DNA from: Adenophora triphylla var. japonica
Lineage: Eukaryota; Streptophyta; Magnoliopsida; Asterales; Campanulaceae
Assembly: GCA_022495995.1 (NCBI GenBank)
Contig: JAFEMH010007001.1
Coordinates: forward strand, 1 to 64,000
Length of the DNA stretch: 64,000 nt
Reading direction: 5' to 3'
This document shows, one piece after another, positions 59,868 to 64,000 of the stretch (positions within the stretch are counted from its first letter, which is position 1; each line of letters begins with the position of its first letter). The position numbers and the translations under genes were made by a program. Under the pieces are notes generated by a model. That model made no database searches and was not told where the DNA came from. It saw only the letters and a program-made list of their open reading frames with translations.

Positions 59868-60461
59868 TATAGCTGTCAATTCGGAAATACGGGATGAGAT
59901 TTGACGAAACTATGAAATTTCGCAATTTTACGGGACGGGACGGGACGTCCCGAATTCTTCATTGGACAGAAAATCATTGTCCCGTCTCATCTCACCTCGG
60001 GACACGAGATAATGCGGGACAAGAAGATGCTAATATTATAAACTAAAATCTAACTAAGATGATAACAAAACATTAAACTGAAAATATAAGATTAATTTTT
60101 TGCAATCCAACAATATAAAAACTTGTTAAATTCATAAAATAGATTAATCAACGCAAAAAATTAATGGATAGTTGAAAAAAAAAAAACTAAGTATTAAGTG
60201 CTAAAATAACTTTGAGGTTAAAAAAGTTAAAATTATAAAAATGTGGGACGTCCCGTTCCGTCCCATTCCGTCTCGACTTGTCCCGCATTCCAAACGAGAT
60301 TTTCCAAATAGACTTTTTTTTTTTTTACGGGATTAGAATATAATATCCCATTTCTTTTCATTTATATAGCAGGATAAGACGTTACGACGAAACGACCCCA
60401 AATTGATGGAATATAGCAGGATAAGACGTTACGACGAAACGACCCCAAATTGATGGCTTTA
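59868..60461. mobile_element. hAT-type MITE
   Basis: 594 bp with ends TATAGCTGTCAATTCGG and complement ...CCAAATTGATGGCTTTA. The 8-bp flanks are ACCCTTAT (59860) and ACCCTTAG (60462). The interior is rich in gggacgggacg. The right end is doubled: a 44-bp block (ataagacgttacgacgaaac, then gaccccaaattgatgg) occurs twice. Confidence 0.78.
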
Positions 60462-60618
60462 ACCCTTAGCGAAAAGGGAGCGAGCAACTGCCCCAGTTTC
60501 CTTCTAAAAATTTACCAAATTTGTACTAGTAAATTTTAAAGAAATTGCTTTTCACCTTTAAAATTAAAAGTAATTGTTTTTTTCCGCTTGCAATAAAAGA
60601 AAATAACACTAAATCATA

Positions 60619-60917
60619 CTCCCTCCGTTCCCGGAAATGGTTCATCATTTTTGGCTCGGCACGCAAATTAAGAAAATAGGTGGGAAGAAAAAATGTTGTG
60701 AGTGTAATTTGAAAATAAGAGAGAGAATTAGTGGAGGAAATAATAAATTTAAAAAATGTTGTGAGTGTAATAGTGAATTAGGAGAGAGAATGAGTGGAGG
60801 AAATAGTTAGTGGGTATAATAGAATATTAATAAAAAAAATTTATTTTAAAAAAGGTGAAACTTCAAATGGAACACCATTTTAAGTAAAAGATAAAACATT
60901 TTCTGAGACTGAGGGAG
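60619..60917. mobile_element. Stowaway-type MITE
   Basis: 299 bp with ends CTCCCTCCGTTCCCGGAAAT and ...TTTTCTGAGACTGAGGGAG, TA on both sides. Confidence 0.82.
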
Positions 60918-60989
60918 TAATTATTTCAAACCCAACCCGTTGTCATTTCTATTTCTATAGTAGTATAGTATAAATGGTAGTTGTCCACC

Positions 60990-61305
60990 TCATCATATCA
61001 TATGAACAGTACTATGAATAGTGTCAACTGTCAAATTTTTCATTTTGCTCTCACTTAGTAGTCCCTTTTCCATTTTGTTTTTAAAAAAAAAAAAAAAACG
61101 TGTCCTCGGACACGGGCTTTTACTAGTAAATGTATAAATGAGGGAAGGGGTGCTACAGTACTATGAATAGTGTCAAGCGGCAAATTTTTCATTTTGCTCT
61201 CATACATTTGTTCATTTTCCATTTTGCCCTTAAAATTTTTTTTTTTTTTTTAAAAAAAATTATATAAAAAAAAAAACCGTGTCCTTAAACACGGAGATGT
61301 ACTAG
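60990..61305 (+). mobile_element. Two tandem Helitron-like 3' termini
   Basis: Two copies of a ~150-180-bp module share 'cagtactatgaatagtgtca' and 'aatttttcattttgctctca', then an A-rich tract, a hairpin and CTAG followed by T. First: CGTGTCC-TC-GGACACG then CTAG at 61123. Second: CCGTGT-6-ACACGG then CTAG at 61302. Hairpin plus CTRR before T is the Helitron 3' signature. No 5' TC end was fixed. Confidence 0.55.
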
Positions 61306-61534
61306 TTCTCTACTCTTCAAACCCATCGAGTTGTCATTCCTAATTTTTTCAGCCGAAAACACTGCTCTTGTTCCTTGGAAGCAGAAAAGGTCAACCACTT
61401 ATCCTAATATAGTACTCACTAGACTTCCAAATTCCAATGTTTTAACTCTTTGCCAGTTAATGTTTTCAGAGATACAATTGTTGTCTTTTTCCATTTAAAA
61501 TTATTTATTATTTCATTAATTAATTTTTCATTTT

Positions 61535-62294
61535 TGAACGGTATAAACCGAGCTACGAACATGGGTTTGCCCGAACCTGGGCCCAACTATATTGAGCCAT
61601 GGATATTATATATATTCATCAAGTATTATGGCCGAGCATTCTCTTCCTCGTAGGCCGAGGAACATTTACCTTGGCCTTATGTCGCCATTCTTGGGCCGGT
61701 CTGTCTCAATTACCGAGGAGAGAAAAGTCCTTTGCTCGGCCTGTCACCAATTACCGAGGAAACAACAGTATTCTCCCCGGCACATTTTCATGTTGGCCAT
61801 TCATCAAGTGACGAGGAAGCAGGATCGTTCTCCTCGGCTTATTTGCCAAAGGACGAGGAAAAACAATTGCCTTCCTCGGCGTTAGGCTAGCCGATTACAA
61901 TCCTTATTCAACAAGGATTATGCAGCTTATGTAACCCAATCAGGATTATAGTTATCAACATCAATTCAAGTCAAACAATGACTCCTCAACAAGATATAAT
62001 TCTATTAGAATTATATCTTATCTCTTTACAAGTTTATTTCAACATGGATTCTTTCAATCCAATCCTATAAATACAAGCCCCATGGCTCATTATTTGGTAC
62101 GTTACTTTTTACATTGGAGAAACTCTGTCCATTTGATTTCTCTAATATCAACCGTGAACTTATTCTCACGCCGGAGGGCCTTTAGCCGGATCCGCCCCGG
62201 CTTAGTTTACGTGTTTTCTCTTATTTTTCAGGCCTTGCAATCGCCGGAGCATTCGACGCTTGGATTTGGGGCCGATTTGACGATTTTGGCATCA
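61535..62294 (+). repeat. Element D 5' LTR with CCGAGGA modules
   Basis: It starts TGAACGGTATAAACC, ends GGCATCA, with TATA box ctataaata at 62065. In U3 (about 61650-61890) there are at least four modules of (C)CGAGGA, 12-20 bases, then TCCTCGG or TCGG. The left border is inferred by likeness to element C. Confidence 0.65.
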
Positions 62295-62299
62295 TCAAT

Positions 62300-62316
62300 T
62301 GGTTCCATTGCGGGAA
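62300..62316 (+). other. Primer binding site of element D
   Basis: TGGTTCCATTGCGGGAA, closely similar to the C PBS TGGTTCAATTGCCGGGA. Confidence 0.6.
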
Positions 62317-62702
62317 ATCGATTCAAACACCCTTTGTTTGGCACAGGAAATCTCGCCGAGAAGCTATTTTCCGTTGGATTTGTTCTTGATCGCAATCGGA
62401 AATTTTTGCTCCGGACAGGCTCTGCATTCTTGATTCGGTCGAAATTTGTTAACTTCACCGGAAGCGCATTAAATTCGTAGAGCTGCTAGTTCACGTCTGA
62501 AGCAAATTGGTGGCTTGAATTTTTGCGTTAGAAAAATTGCAATTGACTGTTTGTTTTTGGTTAAAATTTATCCTAATTTTAGCCATAAATTCGGTTCTGG
62601 GGAAATTGTGATTTTTGGAGAATTTTGCATTTAGTAATCTGTTTGTGATTCATAATGGACGGACAATTCACAAGTGTTACGGTGAGGATCCCACCCCAGT
62701 GA

Positions 62703-64000
62703 ATGGGGAAACACTTTGGAGCCGAGGAGCCAGCCTCCTCCTCCTCCTCTACCTCAAGCCGATGCCATTCCTCCCTTGCCATGACTCTTCGTTCCGGGGT
62801 CGAGGCAAATGCCGAGGAGAGGGCAATGACCTTCCTCGTCCTACACGTACTCGTGGGAAGCAAGCAGGAAGGAAGAAAACAAAGAATGCCGACGCCGGTC
62901 AAGCAGGAGGATCTCAACCCGTTGACCGACGCTCTTTGTTACACAAACAAATGGAGACTTTGCAAAGGATGTATGAGACACAAGTTGCTCTGTTGCAAAT
63001 GGACCCAGATCATTCCATGGCTCCCTTCATTGTACCATCAATGGGCCCACCTTTGAGAAAGGAACAGGGGAGAGCATCGGGGATCCTCCCCTGAAGACTG
63101 CTGAGCTACCACTGCCAACTCCCAGGGATTCTCCTCGTCCTCGGCGTAACGAAGGCATAAGGAGCCTGTGGTCGATCCGAGAAGCCAAATAACTCCTAGG
63201 GAAGAGGGAAGTGAACTCCAAGGACCTAAGAACAAGACTCGGCTTGAATAGGCGCCTATCACCTGCTCGCCTCATCATGACACCTAGGCGTCCGCGTCTC
63301 CTCGAGCTCGTCGGCCGATTCTCCTCGTCCTCGTCATTCGCATTCTCATCGTCCTCGTCGACCAGGACTCTCCTCGTCCTCGGCATCGGAATTTGCTAGG
63401 CCGAGGACCCCGAGCCCTACAGGATGATACTTGGCGCACAAGACCTGGAACCAAGACGTGATAGGGCCCCCTCCAAACGTGATGGCCACCGACATGAAGA
63501 AAAGCATAGTAGGGTGAATGATCGCCCCAAAGAAAAGTCGGTCGAAGCTCCCAACGAAGCACTCGCTCAAGCGGTGAGAAGGAAATAGAAACAAAGCAAT
63601 GGGAGCCGTTGAAGCAAAGGCCGGATGATATGGAGAGGGGAAAGAAATATAATGACGATGATTATGATTGGGCCACCCGTCCGTTTTCCTTGAGGATAAG
63701 CCGCAGCACCTCCCCATCCTAACCTCAAGCTCCCAAATTTCGAGAAATATAACGGAACCACCGACGCCAAGGACCATGTGCAAAGTTTTGAACAAACCAT
63801 GAATCTCCTCACCACCGCCGGTGACTTGCTCCCCGCAAAGCTTTCGCGAGCACCTTTTCCGGAACGACTTTGACTGGTTCCGTGAGCTTAAGAAAGGTTG
63901 CATCGATTCTTTGGAGGGGCATGAGGAGAATGTTCTTAGATCACTTTGCCACAGCTGGGAAGAGGAAGATGAGATTAACCGACTTGGCCAACATTGAGCA
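62703..64000 (+). pseudogene. gag: Element D gag, N-terminal part, frameshifted
   Basis: The start at 62703 reads MGKHFGAEEPASSSSS. Other frames give LHKQMETLQRMYETQVALLQ (about 62940-63000), then KLPNFEKYNGTTDAKDHVQS (about 63730) and MRRMFLDHFATAGKRKMRLT (from about 63920), the capsid signature that also occurs in element C as FLDRFSRAGARKMTVTDL. Several frame changes are needed. Bases 63280-63400 repeat 'ctcctcgtcctcg' words. Confidence 0.7.

Larger units (their letters stand above)
61535..64000 (+). mobile_element. Element D: Tat-like gypsy retrotransposon, runs off the window
   Basis: LTR about 61535-62294, PBS about 62300, gag region to the window end. Its LTR tail and PBS resemble those of element C, so it is probably a relative. 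The second LTR is not in the window. Confidence 0.75.

Overview
This window is nuclear DNA of a flowering plant, probably a eudicot. It has a spliced host gene with GT-AG introns, stacked LTR retrotransposons of plant lineages (Ty3/gypsy Tat type, a Tekay-like type, Ty1/copia), Stowaway-, Harbinger- and hAT-type miniature DNA elements, tRNA-derived SINEs, an RTE-type LINE tail and Helitron-like ends. No bacterial, organellar or rRNA sequence was recognised.

Layout. (1) Bases 1-624 are the tail of an Ogre/Tat-like LTR. (2) Bases 625-21687 are a three-level nest. LTR A1, of a minus-strand element with a tRNA-iMet type PBS just left of it, was split by element B (1702-19892, minus strand, Tat/Ogre-like, about 15 kb without later insertions). 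The right LTR of B was then split by a second A-family LTR, A2 (16323-19413), now a solo LTR. (3) Bases 21688-25286 are AT-rich remnants, including an array of GC-rich quasi-palindromes. (4) Bases 25287-37846 are element C, a complete but coding-dead Tat-type element on the plus strand with 663-bp LTRs and TAAGA target duplications. (5) Bases 37852-40019 are an AT-rich intergenic stretch. (6) Bases 40020-53322 are the only host gene: eight exons coding for about 1115 aa, with several thioredoxin folds and a C-terminal AlgH (UPF0301/DUF179) domain. Its introns hold a TRIM, Stowaway elements, a LINE tail and a 1.9-kb Harbinger-like element carrying a captured exon of a chloroplast RNA-binding-protein gene. 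(7) Bases 53323-61534 are a mosaic of minisatellites, MITEs, a SINE, a ~158-bp tandem array, a truncated copia element, a hAT MITE and two tandem Helitron-like ends. (8) From 61535 to the window end is the LTR and gag start of a further Tat-like element, D.

B and C are both Tat-type and both carry an extra gene in antisense orientation between pol and the 3' LTR. In B it resembles the plant mobile domain family; in C it resembles the 'putative gypsy type transposon' (Transposase_28) family. Both also have tandem repeats in their 3' untranslated regions.

The least expected signal is a recurring architecture in unrelated retroelements: pairs of short GC-rich quasi-palindromes, spaced about 19-22 or 29-31 bp start to start (close to two or three helical turns). 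They occur in B (five pairs), A2, the remnant at 21.9 kb and the copia LTR. In B and the copia element some lie just upstream of the TATA box. All coordinates, splice sites and element borders were read by eye, without alignment software.
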